From JAKJGA01 sp029554345 (GTDB lineage: Bacteria > Spirochaetota > UBA4802 > JAFGJZ01), in the NCBI GenBank assembly GCA_035395685.1, contig DAOPBR010000001.1:112745-176744 (forward strand): a DNA stretch of 64,000 nt, written 5' to 3'. A program made the position numbers and the translations under genes. How positions within the stretch are numbered: position 1 is the stretch's first letter; every line of letters begins with the position of its first letter. Under the pieces are notes generated by a model, which did no database searches, was not told the origin of the DNA, and saw only the letters and a list, made by a program, of their open reading frames with translations. Positions 36,083-43,829 of the stretch are shown here, piece after piece.

Positions 36083-38605
36083 TCATATTGAAAAAGAGGC
36101 GCCGAAAGAAACACCTCCGCCGCTCAAGCCTTCCCTGTACCGGTAAGTCTTTCCGCAGTCAAGATATAAAAAAAGACCATTTGAATTTTCAACAAAAACA
36201 GTAAATCCCGTCTCGTTAAAACAATTTATTTTATCTGAATTTCCGAAATGATATCTAGACCAGAATACTCCGGCACTGAGCGGAACATCAAAATAATTCC
36301 TCCATGAATTTATTTCATTGAAATCGAAAGTTATGGAAAATTTATTCTTCTGCATGATTTCAGAAGATATTTCAAGATCTTCTTTTGTTAGAAATTCCAT
36401 GTAGGATGATTTATACTTTAACCGGCTCTTATAAAATGATCCTCTATAATAAAGCGAAAAAGGAGAAATATCTGCATAAATATCCAAAAGTAAATCATAA
36501 GACATGAAAGTACTTTTTGAAAAAGTATATAGGAAATCGCTTTTAAATGAAATACCGGATTTTTCTGAAGCAATTACATTATCGCATGTATCATACTGAA
36601 TAGATGCGGTAGCCGTTTTATAATATTCATCATCGCTGTGCTGAAAATAAAAAGCTGAACCGATAGAGATATAACCAGTCAATGGAAGAAAGGCCCTTGC
36701 ATATAAAGTATCCTGCTTTTCAAAAGCTAATGAAAAAGGAACATTAACCGACAATCCGTCATTAAATTCAGGATTCTTCAAATGATAAAATCCCGCCTGA
36801 TAATTTAAAATTCCGTTGTCTGAATTAAAAAACATACCCGCGGAAGTGTCTTTCTCTTTATTTTTTCTATACTTATACCCTGCTTTAATATTAAAGGAAT
36901 TTTGATTAGTGATTCCCGAAATTGCAGCAGTGAACATTCCCGAATAACGATAATTAAAGACAGATACATTTAAATCGAAAATAGGAATAATACGGTTTTC
37001 AAAATCCGAAAAATCCGAATCCCTGAAATCATAATATGATTTTGACTGTACAACCGGTGGTACAAGAGGATTATAGCTCGTGCCCTGAATCAGCTTCTCG
37101 GATATATGCCAATTCATGTTTCTGAAAACAGAAAAATAAAGCTTTTCTCCGGAAACAAACGGCATCTTCGCAGAGGTAGATGAATTTGTGTGTCGCAGAA
37201 TGCTGAAATTTTCTGTGTCAATGCTGTAAATCTGAAACGTCCCGTCATTATCCGACGAAAAATACAAATATCGGCCGCTAATTGACAAATCAAAGGCCTT
37301 AATATGTGCAATTGTTTTATCTGTCTTTGCGGAATAATTTATTTTTTTTATTGCTCCCGAACCGTTCGTATCTTCAGATACAAATATATTTTTTTCCGAA
37401 AGGATATAGTCATAAATATGATTTCCGGTACTATACAATATCTTTGTAGCATTTGAATTAACACTGAATTCTGTAATAATATTTGAAGAAGATGATCTTA
37501 TTACATAATATAAATAATTGCCGCATTTTGAAATTTTAACCAAATCAGAATTTTTGACGGGAATCTCCATATATTTTTCACCGTCATTTAAATCAAAAAC
37601 AACGGCATATCGTTTTCCGTTTTTCAACACAGAATAAACGATTCGGCCTGACGACATGCTGATATCGTTTAAAACCAATGTTCTTCCGCTGATACTCAGA
37701 CCTTTTGAATACACTTTCTTTCCGTTCTTATATAGAACGATTGATCTACCGTAATTTATTCCGATCATACCTTCTTCAGAAATGCAATAATCTGATATGG
37801 ATTTATTCTGCGGTATTATTTCTGAATATGTGAAGTCCATTTCAGAATCATCATGTACCGCTTTTTTTTCAAGAAATCCCGAAAGCTCTCCGTCACCGCC
37901 GGTTAATTTTTCAATAAGATCGCGGTAATTATCTCCGGATAGTACGTCAGAAATAATTTTAATTACTGCATCTTCTCCATGTCTTTCTGCAACAAGATAC
38001 AATGCAAAAGCTGATATTATCGATGAATCCGGGAAATAAGAAGCGTGATATTTTTTAAAACTGTTATTTATCTGATTTTTAGAAAGTATCATGTCCCGAA
38101 GAATCATAGTCTCACGTGAGTCGACGCCTGAAAAATATTCACAAAAAGCTTCTTCTAACTCTGATGGAATTTTTTTATAAAAACTTCTCTGCTTTATATA
38201 TTTATGGATGAAAAAATGCGTCATCTCATGAAATATAATTTTTTTAAGTGTTTTTCTTTCTGAATAGAAAGGCAAAACGATATATTTATTTTCCGGTGAC
38301 GAAAAGGCCAATATTGAATCATCATAATTAATATCGATAATCCTTGTATTTAAGTAATCACAATAATCCTGATAAAGAATTATATCAGTAACATAGTCTA
38401 TTCTTATCCGGAATTTTTCGGATAGTTGTTCATACGCCAGTTCGGCATATTCAGCTGTTCTTGCAGCGTTCGCCTCATACCCTTTTTCATAATGAACATT
38501 AAAATGAAGAGTTCTCAGGGTAGAATCAATTTTCTCTGAAGTAATCCTGTATGAAAACAAGGAAGTACTCAGTAACAATGAAAGGGCTGATATAATTCTT
38601 ATCAT
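36083..38605 (-). CDS. Exported zinc metallopeptidase with propeller and predicted outer-membrane barrel
   Basis: 840 aa from the ATG at 38605, where a clean signal peptide begins (MIRIISALSLLLSTSLFS). A start at 38641 is possible but would overlap a plus-strand promoter and has a badly spaced Shine-Dalgarno sequence. The first 250 residues are a gluzincin-type peptidase: HEMTH, then a helix with ELEEAFCEYFSG supplying the third ligand. Residues about 260-520 contain repeated WD/TolB-like strands (GRYLYFSSDNDGTFQIYSID). From about 540 the chain is alternating beta strands with aromatic belts, ending FGASFSI, as in outer-membrane barrels. It would be a surface-anchored protease. Confidence 0.75.
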   Translation of the reverse strand: MIRIISALSLLLSTSLFSYRITSEKIDSTLRTLHFNVHYEKGYEANAARTAEYAELAYEQLSEKFRIRIDYVTDIILYQDYCDYLNTRIIDINYDDSILAFSSPENKYIVLPFYSERKTLKKIIFHEMTHFFIHKYIKQRSFYKKIPSELEEAFCEYFSGVDSRETMILRDMILSKNQINNSFKKYHASYFPDSSIISAFALYLVAERHGEDAVIKIISDVLSGDNYRDLIEKLTGGDGELSGFLEKKAVHDDSEMDFTYSEIIPQNKSISDYCISEEGMIGINYGRSIVLYKNGKKVYSKGLSISGRTLVLNDISMSSGRIVYSVLKNGKRYAVVFDLNDGEKYMEIPVKNSDLVKISKCGNYLYYVIRSSSSNIITEFSVNSNATKILYSTGNHIYDYILSEKNIFVSEDTNGSGAIKKINYSAKTDKTIAHIKAFDLSISGRYLYFSSDNDGTFQIYSIDTENFSILRHTNSSTSAKMPFVSGEKLYFSVFRNMNWHISEKLIQGTSYNPLVPPVVQSKSYYDFRDSDFSDFENRIIPIFDLNVSVFNYRYSGMFTAAISGITNQNSFNIKAGYKYRKNKEKDTSAGMFFNSDNGILNYQAGFYHLKNPEFNDGLSVNVPFSLAFEKQDTLYARAFLPLTGYISIGSAFYFQHSDDEYYKTATASIQYDTCDNVIASEKSGISFKSDFLYTFSKSTFMSYDLLLDIYADISPFSLYYRGSFYKSRLKYKSSYMEFLTKEDLEISSEIMQKNKFSITFDFNEINSWRNYFDVPLSAGVFWSRYHFGNSDKINCFNETGFTVFVENSNGLFLYLDCGKTYRYREGLSGGGVSFGASFSI

Positions 38606-38621
38606 AATTTGCGAAATTTGC

Positions 38622-38650
38622 TTGCCCGTTAAACCTTGCATCCTTATATT
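38622..38650 (+). promoter_or_regulatory. Sigma-70 promoter of the 6S-like RNA
   Basis: TTGCCC (38622-38627), a 17-base spacer and TATATT (38645-38650) put a transcription start at about 38657, the first base of the RNA's closing stem. Its position favours the downstream ATG (38605) for the divergent metallopeptidase gene. Confidence 0.7.
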
Positions 38651-38656
38651 GATTAT

Positions 38657-38823
38657 GCCTGCGTTGTTCGCGAAGGGTCAATGCTCTTGAACCTAATTCT
38701 TTAGAGGGATTTTTATATCCGGGTCTGTAGGTCATGCTTCTTCGGAAGAAGACCAAGTTGCCCGTGCGAGAACCCACGTTTACCGTGGTTCTAAGCGCTT
38801 CTCCCAGACGGCAAACGCGGGTA
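38657..38823 (+). ncRNA. ssrS: 6S RNA (RNA polymerase-binding regulatory RNA)
   Basis: About 167 nt. The ends pair (CCTGCGTT at 38658-38665 with AACGCGGG at 38814-38821). Inside are features typical of 6S RNAs: TTGTTCGCGAAGGGTCAATG with CTTGAACC on the 5' side, an apical hairpin closed by a C(UUCG)G tetraloop at 38740-38745, and on the 3' side GAACCCACG-loop-CGTGGTTC followed by TAAGCGC and GACGGCA. 6S RNA mimics an open promoter and sequesters the housekeeping holoenzyme in stationary phase. It has its own promoter and ends 2-3 bases before the convergent folD stop. It was identified by recalled motifs, not by a covariance model. Confidence 0.75.
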
Positions 38824-38825
38824 TT

Positions 38826-39716
38826 TTATTCTTCAATCCCGTTTTGAATACAAAATGCCTTTACAGTATTTTTCATGAGCATGGCGATAGTAACAGGTCC
38901 TACACCCCCCGGAACAGGAGATATGGCTTTTACTTTCTTACTCACATTCTCAAAATCAACATCTCCGACAAGTTTAGTTTTTCCTGCTTCATCTGAAGGA
39001 ATTCTGTTTACTCCGACATCGATAACAACCGCACCTTCTTTAACCATATCCGCTTTTATCATTTCAGGAACACCGACTGCAGCGATTAGAATATCAGCCT
39101 GAAGTGTATACTTGGAAATATCCTTCGAAGCGGAATGACACACTGTAACGATACAGTTCGCACCTTTGTTTTTCTGCACCATTATATTCGCCATCGGTTT
39201 TCCGACGATGTTGCTTCTTCCTACAACCACAACATGAAGTCCGTCAGTGTTCGGAACATATTTCTTGATCAGTTCATGACAGCCGTGCGGTGTACACGGC
39301 ATGAAAGCCGTATCATCACCTATAACAACTTTTCCTATATTCACAGGGTGAAAACCATCCACATCCTTTTCGGGAGAAATAGCATTTATTACTTTCTTTT
39401 CATTGATACCTTTAGGAAGCGGAAGCTGTACAAGTATTCCGTTTACATCATCATCATTATTCAAATCATCAATTATTGCCAACAATTCATTCTCTGTAAT
39501 GGATGCCTCTTTAATATATTCCCTGCTTACAACACCTATTTCCGCACATGCTTTAATCTTGTTCTTAACATATACCTGGGAAGCAGGATCCTCCCCGATC
39601 AAAACGACAGCAAGAACCGGCCGTTTGGCAGTTTTTTTAAATAGAGACTCGAGTTTAAGCTTTAATCCATCTCTTACTTCTTTAGAAAATACCTTTCCGT
39701 CGATTATCTCAGCCAT
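38826..39716 (-). CDS. folD: Methylenetetrahydrofolate dehydrogenase/cyclohydrolase FolD
   Basis: 296 aa, standard bifunctional enzyme. The substrate-binding VYVKNKIKACAEIGV with the catalytic Lys, GILVQLPLPKGI and the NADP-binding VVVGRSNIVGKPMA are all present, as is the closing SPVPGGVGPVTIAMLMKNT. It interconverts methylene- and formyl-THF for purine and thymidylate synthesis. It overlaps the upstream radical-SAM gene by 8 bases and ends just short of the 6S-like RNA; 6S genes sit beside a folate gene in many proteobacteria too. Confidence 0.97.
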   Translation of the reverse strand: MAEIIDGKVFSKEVRDGLKLKLESLFKKTAKRPVLAVVLIGEDPASQVYVKNKIKACAEIGVVSREYIKEASITENELLAIIDDLNNDDDVNGILVQLPLPKGINEKKVINAISPEKDVDGFHPVNIGKVVIGDDTAFMPCTPHGCHELIKKYVPNTDGLHVVVVGRSNIVGKPMANIMVQKNKGANCIVTVCHSASKDISKYTLQADILIAAVGVPEMIKADMVKEGAVVIDVGVNRIPSDEAGKTKLVGDVDFENVSKKVKAISPVPGGVGPVTIAMLMKNTVKAFCIQNGIEE

Positions 39717-40704
39717 TTGTTCCTCCGAAAATGATATTTAGGTTATGACCGCATTTCGCGCATAGGCCGCCGTCAACAGAACAAATTTCAACAGAGTAGC
39801 CTTTTCTTTCAATAACAATATTTCCGCAATCAGGACATTTAGTATCGCTGCCAATACCATCACGGGTATTTCCAAGATAAACATAATTTAACATGGAAGA
39901 AAATTTTGAATAAAGATGATGTAAATATTCTTCGCCGGTCGGGGGAGCCGATGATTTATATGCAGGAAAATAACGCGACAAATGCCATGGAATATTTTCA
40001 TTTATTGAAGCTATCCATTCAGCCATTTCTGTTAGTTCAGAAAAAGAATCGTTAAATCCGGGAACGACCAGTGTAGTAAGCTCAAGATGTGTCTTGCCGG
40101 ATAAAAAAGCTATGGTATTTTTTACAATATCAAGTTGTCCGCCGAGTGTTTGATAAGATTTCACATTAAAAGCTTTAAGATCAATATTCCATGCATCAAC
40201 AAGCGGATAAAGTTTTTCCAATGGCTTTTCATTAATAAATCCGTTTGAAACCATCACTGTTTTAATATTTTCTTCTTTTGCCGCCGATGCACAATCATAT
40301 ACATAATCATACCACACAACCGGTTCGGAATATGTAAAAGCAATCATCGGTATTTGCCGTGATACAGCGGATTTAACCAAATCATGGGGCGGAATTTCTT
40401 TTAAACCGGAAGGAACAGTCTGGCTTATCTGCCAATTCTGACAAAAAAAGCATTTCATATTGCAGCCGAAAGTTCCGACTGATAATATCTTTTCAGAAGG
40501 ATGAAAATGGTAAAGCGGTTTTTTCTCAACGGGATCAACCGCTATTGAAGAAACTATCGCATAATTAGATGAATAAACAGAGCCTCCGATTAATTCCCTT
40601 CCGCCGCATATCCCCTTAAATTTATCGCCGATAACGCAAAAGTGCGGGCAAATCCCGCACTTGTTATCAGATGAAAAACCTGTTAAAACTTTATCATGCA
40701 TCAA
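39709..40704 (-). CDS. amrS: AmmeMemoRadiSam system radical SAM enzyme
   Basis: 331 aa. The radical SAM cluster is C81-NMK-C-FF-C88. The conserved N-terminal extension has its own Cys set (CGICPHFC, GICGG), followed by the family signature KKPLYHFHPSEKILSVGTFG. NIDLKAFN and LVVPGFNDS belong to the PflA-like barrel. Near the C-terminus is a second metal site, CPDCG and CAKCG. AmrS-type enzymes are usually linked with MEMO- and AMMECR1-like proteins; neither is in this window. It starts inside the bactofilin gene (11-base overlap) and overlaps folD. Confidence 0.92.
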   Translation of the reverse strand: MMHDKVLTGFSSDNKCGICPHFCVIGDKFKGICGGRELIGGSVYSSNYAIVSSIAVDPVEKKPLYHFHPSEKILSVGTFGCNMKCFFCQNWQISQTVPSGLKEIPPHDLVKSAVSRQIPMIAFTYSEPVVWYDYVYDCASAAKEENIKTVMVSNGFINEKPLEKLYPLVDAWNIDLKAFNVKSYQTLGGQLDIVKNTIAFLSGKTHLELTTLVVPGFNDSFSELTEMAEWIASINENIPWHLSRYFPAYKSSAPPTGEEYLHHLYSKFSSMLNYVYLGNTRDGIGSDTKCPDCGNIVIERKGYSVEICSVDGGLCAKCGHNLNIIFGGTNG

Positions 40705-41116
40705 TCGCTTCCGCTTCGCCTTTTTTCTTAGGAAGTTCAGCGCGCTTCTGCTCCTTGATCATTTCACAATTCCCTTCGAAAACAACACCGTCCGCTATTT
40801 TAAGTTTAGCGGTTCTAATGTTTCCGTAAAGCTTGCCGCTGGGCATTATTTCAAGTTTAGAATCAGCTTCAATATTGCCGTAAACAGTGCCGCTTATCAC
40901 AACACTCTTTGCCTTAATGTTTGCCTTTACAACGGCTCCTTCTCCAACTACCATGAAACCCTTTGCGATAATCTCTCCTTCAAAAAAACCATTTATCTGG
41001 AGTGATTTTGAAAAGGACAAATCACCGTAAAATTCAGTATCCTTTCCGAAAACCGTAGATACCATTCCGTTTTCATAAACCGGATTTTTATTAACCTGTA
41101 TAACTTTTCTGCTCAT
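40694..41116 (-). CDS. Bactofilin cytoskeletal protein
   Basis: 140 aa. The central 100 residues are the right-handed beta-helix of DUF583 bactofilins, with a Gly-containing rung about every six residues (FYGDLSFSKSLQINGFFEGE, AVVKANIKAKSVVISGTVYG, KLYGNIRTAKLKIADGVVFE). The tails are short and basic, the C-terminal one Lys/Arg/Glu-rich. Bactofilins polymerise without nucleotide and help place cell-wall enzymes; in spirochaetes and relatives they affect helical shape. It sits between a small TPR gene and amrS in one operon, just downstream of the elongation cluster. Confidence 0.93.
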   Translation of the reverse strand: MSRKVIQVNKNPVYENGMVSTVFGKDTEFYGDLSFSKSLQINGFFEGEIIAKGFMVVGEGAVVKANIKAKSVVISGTVYGNIEADSKLEIMPSGKLYGNIRTAKLKIADGVVFEGNCEMIKEQKRAELPKKKGEAEAIDA

Positions 41117-41123
41117 ATTTCCC

Positions 41124-41345
41124 CTACTTCGTTGTCATAACAAAAACGCCATCCCAATCTTCAGAAGGGGGGTTTTGCATAAAATTTCGGCTTCTATCAA
41201 GATATAATTTTGACGGTCCGTCAGACGGAATAACAGAAAGTGCCTTCTCGAACATTTTTTCAGCTTCGCTCCATTTACGGAGCTTATACAGCATCAAACC
41301 CTCATTATAATATCTCAAAAGCTCTTCTTTTTCACGCGTAATCAT
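41124..41345 (-). CDS. Small TPR protein resembling a cyclase C-terminal tail
   Basis: 73 aa from the ATG at 41345, which has GGAG 7 bases upstream; the frame continues back to a TTG at 41378, but that would place the Shine-Dalgarno sequence inside the gene. It is a single TPR unit (EELLRYYNEGLMLYKLRKWSEAEKMFEKAL, here in two pieces) followed by DGPSKLYLDRS and PPSEDWDGVFVMTTK. The last block is well known at the extreme C-terminus of TPR-bearing adenylate/guanylate cyclases; here it stands alone without a cyclase domain. Confidence 0.75.
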   Translation of the reverse strand: MITREKEELLRYYNEGLMLYKLRKWSEAEKMFEKALSVIPSDGPSKLYLDRSRNFMQNPPSEDWDGVFVMTTK

Positions 41346-41374
41346 ATAATCTCCGGCAACTTTCTTTATTGCAA

Positions 41375-41704
41375 TCAATCAAAAGAATTTCTGCATTCGC
41401 GTACAGACTCGTATATTTCAAAAACCTTATCCAGCATAGTAGTCTGAAAAAGCTTCAAAAGATTATCGTTTGACAGGACGAGTTTTATATCTCCCTCGTG
41501 ATCCTTTATACGTCTCTTCACAGCAACAAGAACACCAAGAGCCGAACTGCAGATATGCTTAACCTCTATCATGTCGATACATATATTCTTTACATTGTCT
41601 TTAACGCACTCGTCAAGAAGAGTCTCAAGCTCTTCACTCATATCCTGATCAATTCTTCCGTCCAAAACAATTATATCAAGACCTTCTTCGCGCTGTCTTT
41701 TCAT
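41375..41704 (-). CDS. STAS-domain anti-sigma-factor antagonist-like protein
   Basis: 109 aa, a single STAS domain: IIVLDGRIDQDMSEELETLL, NICIDMIEVKHICSSALGVL, then DIKLVLSNDNLLKLFQTT. The Ser in HICSSALG is at the position phosphorylated in SpoIIAA-type antagonists. No anti-sigma kinase or phosphatase is adjacent. GAGG stands 6 bases before the ATG. It is the first gene of the STAS-TPR-bactofilin-amrS-folD series. Confidence 0.88.
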   Translation of the reverse strand: MKRQREEGLDIIVLDGRIDQDMSEELETLLDECVKDNVKNICIDMIEVKHICSSALGVLVAVKRRIKDHEGDIKLVLSNDNLLKLFQTTMLDKVFEIYESVRECRNSFD

Positions 41705-41797
41705 ATTACCTCAATTATTGAAAAACTGATTCAAAAGAACATAAAATGGAAATAATGTCAACTTTTATACAATGAAAAGACATTTTTTATATGCCGT

Positions 41798-42475
41798 TCA
41801 GACTGATTCGTACACAAAAGGTTCAACCTTTGCCATTGTGAAGACAGATATATTTACAGCGCCTCCGTTCTTCATTATTCTTGCTGCTTCATTAATTGTC
41901 GCACCTGTTGTTACGACATCATCTATCAAACCGATCGCCTTCCCGCAAACATTTTCTGTGAGCACAAATTTGCCAAGTGTATTGAGGAACCTGCCGTTAT
42001 AATCCAAAAGCTTCTGCTCTGAACCAATGTTAGATATTTTCAGGGTTTCGAGATACGGGATGCCGCAATTCTTTGATATTTTTTTGGCAAGATGCTCCGC
42101 CTGATTGTAACCGCGCTTTCTAAGCTTTGAGCGTGAAATAGGGATAGAGGTTAACGCATCAATCGCTAAACATTCATTTTTAATAATACGGGCAATTGCA
42201 CTTGATGAATTTTCTGAGATTGACAAATTGTTTTTATTTTTAAATTCAGAAACAAGCATTCTGGAATAACGGTTATATTTCCACAAAGAATATATCCTGT
42301 CATAATATATTCTTTTAAAATCACCGGCAACACTGCTTTCCGCGCACATTTCGTAGGGTATGAGTTTATCCGAACAATTCATACATACACCGGATGATTC
42401 GTATTGGATCATGCATCCGCAAAATGAACAAAATGACGGGGATATAACATCAAGCAGGCAATTAAATATTTTCAT
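41798..42475 (-). CDS. comFC: ComFC-type phosphoribosyltransferase family protein
   Basis: 225 aa. A zinc-finger-like Cys set (CSFC and CMNC) in the first 35 residues is followed by a helical region and a type I PRTase domain with the PRPP loop IGLIDDVVTTGATINEA. SIPISRSKLRKRGYNQAEHLA is the family hallmark. ComFC assists DNA uptake and processing in natural transformation, although its biochemical activity is not settled. GGAGG precedes the ATG and touches a small inverted repeat (42483-42500). Confidence 0.92.
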   Translation of the reverse strand: MKIFNCLLDVISPSFCSFCGCMIQYESSGVCMNCSDKLIPYEMCAESSVAGDFKRIYYDRIYSLWKYNRYSRMLVSEFKNKNNLSISENSSSAIARIIKNECLAIDALTSIPISRSKLRKRGYNQAEHLAKKISKNCGIPYLETLKISNIGSEQKLLDYNGRFLNTLGKFVLTENVCGKAIGLIDDVVTTGATINEAARIMKNGGAVNISVFTMAKVEPFVYESV

Positions 42476-42515
42476 AAAGCCTCCGTATAAGTATATACGG
42501 ATTTATTTAAATATT

Positions 42516-43829
42516 TTATGCGCTTTTTGACATTTTTATAGAAAGTAGAATTCCTACAGCAATCATACACATAATTAAATTAGTTCCGCCGTATGAAACG
42601 AAACAAAGAGGAATACCTGTAACAGGAGTCAATCCGATTACCATACCGATATTTATTATAGCATGAAATAAGAATAGTGATGACAGACCAAAAGCAAGCA
42701 AAGAAGAAAACTTATCTTTGGCTTCAAGAGCAACTTTGAGCCCTTGATAAATAATTCCGAACATAAGCAGAATAACAACTAATGCACCAAAGAAACCCCA
42801 CTCTTCCGCAATTACAGGAAAAACAAAATCTGAGGTTTTCTCAGGTAAAAATCCGTATTGAGTCTGGGTTCCGGACAAATAACCCTTGCCGAAAAATCCG
42901 CCTGAACCGATTGCGATCTTAGCCTGAATAACATTATAGCCTGCACCCTTCGGATCAAGATCAGGATTAAGATAAACAAGAATTCGGTTCTTCTGGTAAT
43001 CACGCAAAGATCTCTGAAGAATTACGGCCAGAACAAGACCAATCGACAATACAGTTGCAGGAATATAAATTCTCCTGTATGACTTCTTCGCAAAAATAAA
43101 CCGGAAGGCAAAAAATATAACTGAAATAAAAATCAATACAGCAATAAGAATAAAAACACCCGATCCCTTCTTAAAAAAAGAAATCAGCGGATTATAAGCT
43201 TCTGTATGAAGCCACTCGTGATGGGTTATATAAGTAGGTATGAGAAGTGCAATAAGGGCGATTGAGGCAACTGAAACAAGATGTGTTATGTCTGCACCTG
43301 CCGCAAAAAGCATCACAAAAAGAACAGGAATAAAAATCATTGCCGTTCCGAAATCCGGCTGAAGCATTATAAAAAATACAGGAACTAAAGTGATAATTGC
43401 CGGAACAAAAAGTTCCCTGAAATTCTGGATATCCCGTTCACGAAGTTCGAGATATTTAGCAAGCATTACTATTGTAGCAATCTTCATAAATTCCGACGGC
43501 TGAATCGAGAAAAAACCAAAATCAATCCATGCGCGTGTACCGCGTATAGACGGAGCTAGAAATGAAGTCAGAATAACAACAAAAAGGAGACCGATATATA
43601 TATAAAAACAATTTTGTTCGATAATTCTGAAATTAATAACCATGATACCGAACATAAAAACCAAACCTATCACAAAGGATATTATCTGTTTTCTATACAT
43701 TCCATTGTTAATCTTTGTTACTACATCAAAACCTGCGCTGTATATAGTAAATATACCGATCACTGAAAGAATCACGACAAAAACTATGAGCCATAGATCA
43801 AATTTTGAGAAATCACTTCTGCGTATCAT
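42516..43829 (-). CDS. rodA: Peptidoglycan glycosyltransferase RodA (SEDS)
   Basis: 437 aa, ten predicted transmembrane helices. Family motifs include DFGFFSIQPSEFMKIATIVMLA in the first half and, in the second, the large periplasmic loop QRSLRDYQKNRILVYLNPDLDP and AEEWGFFGALVVI. The C-terminal segment MVIGLTPVTGIPLCFVSYGGT carries the conserved SEDS block. RodA polymerises lateral-wall glycan together with PBP2, encoded immediately upstream and overlapping by 17 bases. Confidence 0.96.
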   Translation of the reverse strand: MIRRSDFSKFDLWLIVFVVILSVIGIFTIYSAGFDVVTKINNGMYRKQIISFVIGLVFMFGIMVINFRIIEQNCFYIYIGLLFVVILTSFLAPSIRGTRAWIDFGFFSIQPSEFMKIATIVMLAKYLELRERDIQNFRELFVPAIITLVPVFFIMLQPDFGTAMIFIPVLFVMLFAAGADITHLVSVASIALIALLIPTYITHHEWLHTEAYNPLISFFKKGSGVFILIAVLIFISVIFFAFRFIFAKKSYRRIYIPATVLSIGLVLAVILQRSLRDYQKNRILVYLNPDLDPKGAGYNVIQAKIAIGSGGFFGKGYLSGTQTQYGFLPEKTSDFVFPVIAEEWGFFGALVVILLMFGIIYQGLKVALEAKDKFSSLLAFGLSSLFLFHAIINIGMVIGLTPVTGIPLCFVSYGGTNLIMCMIAVGILLSIKMSKSA

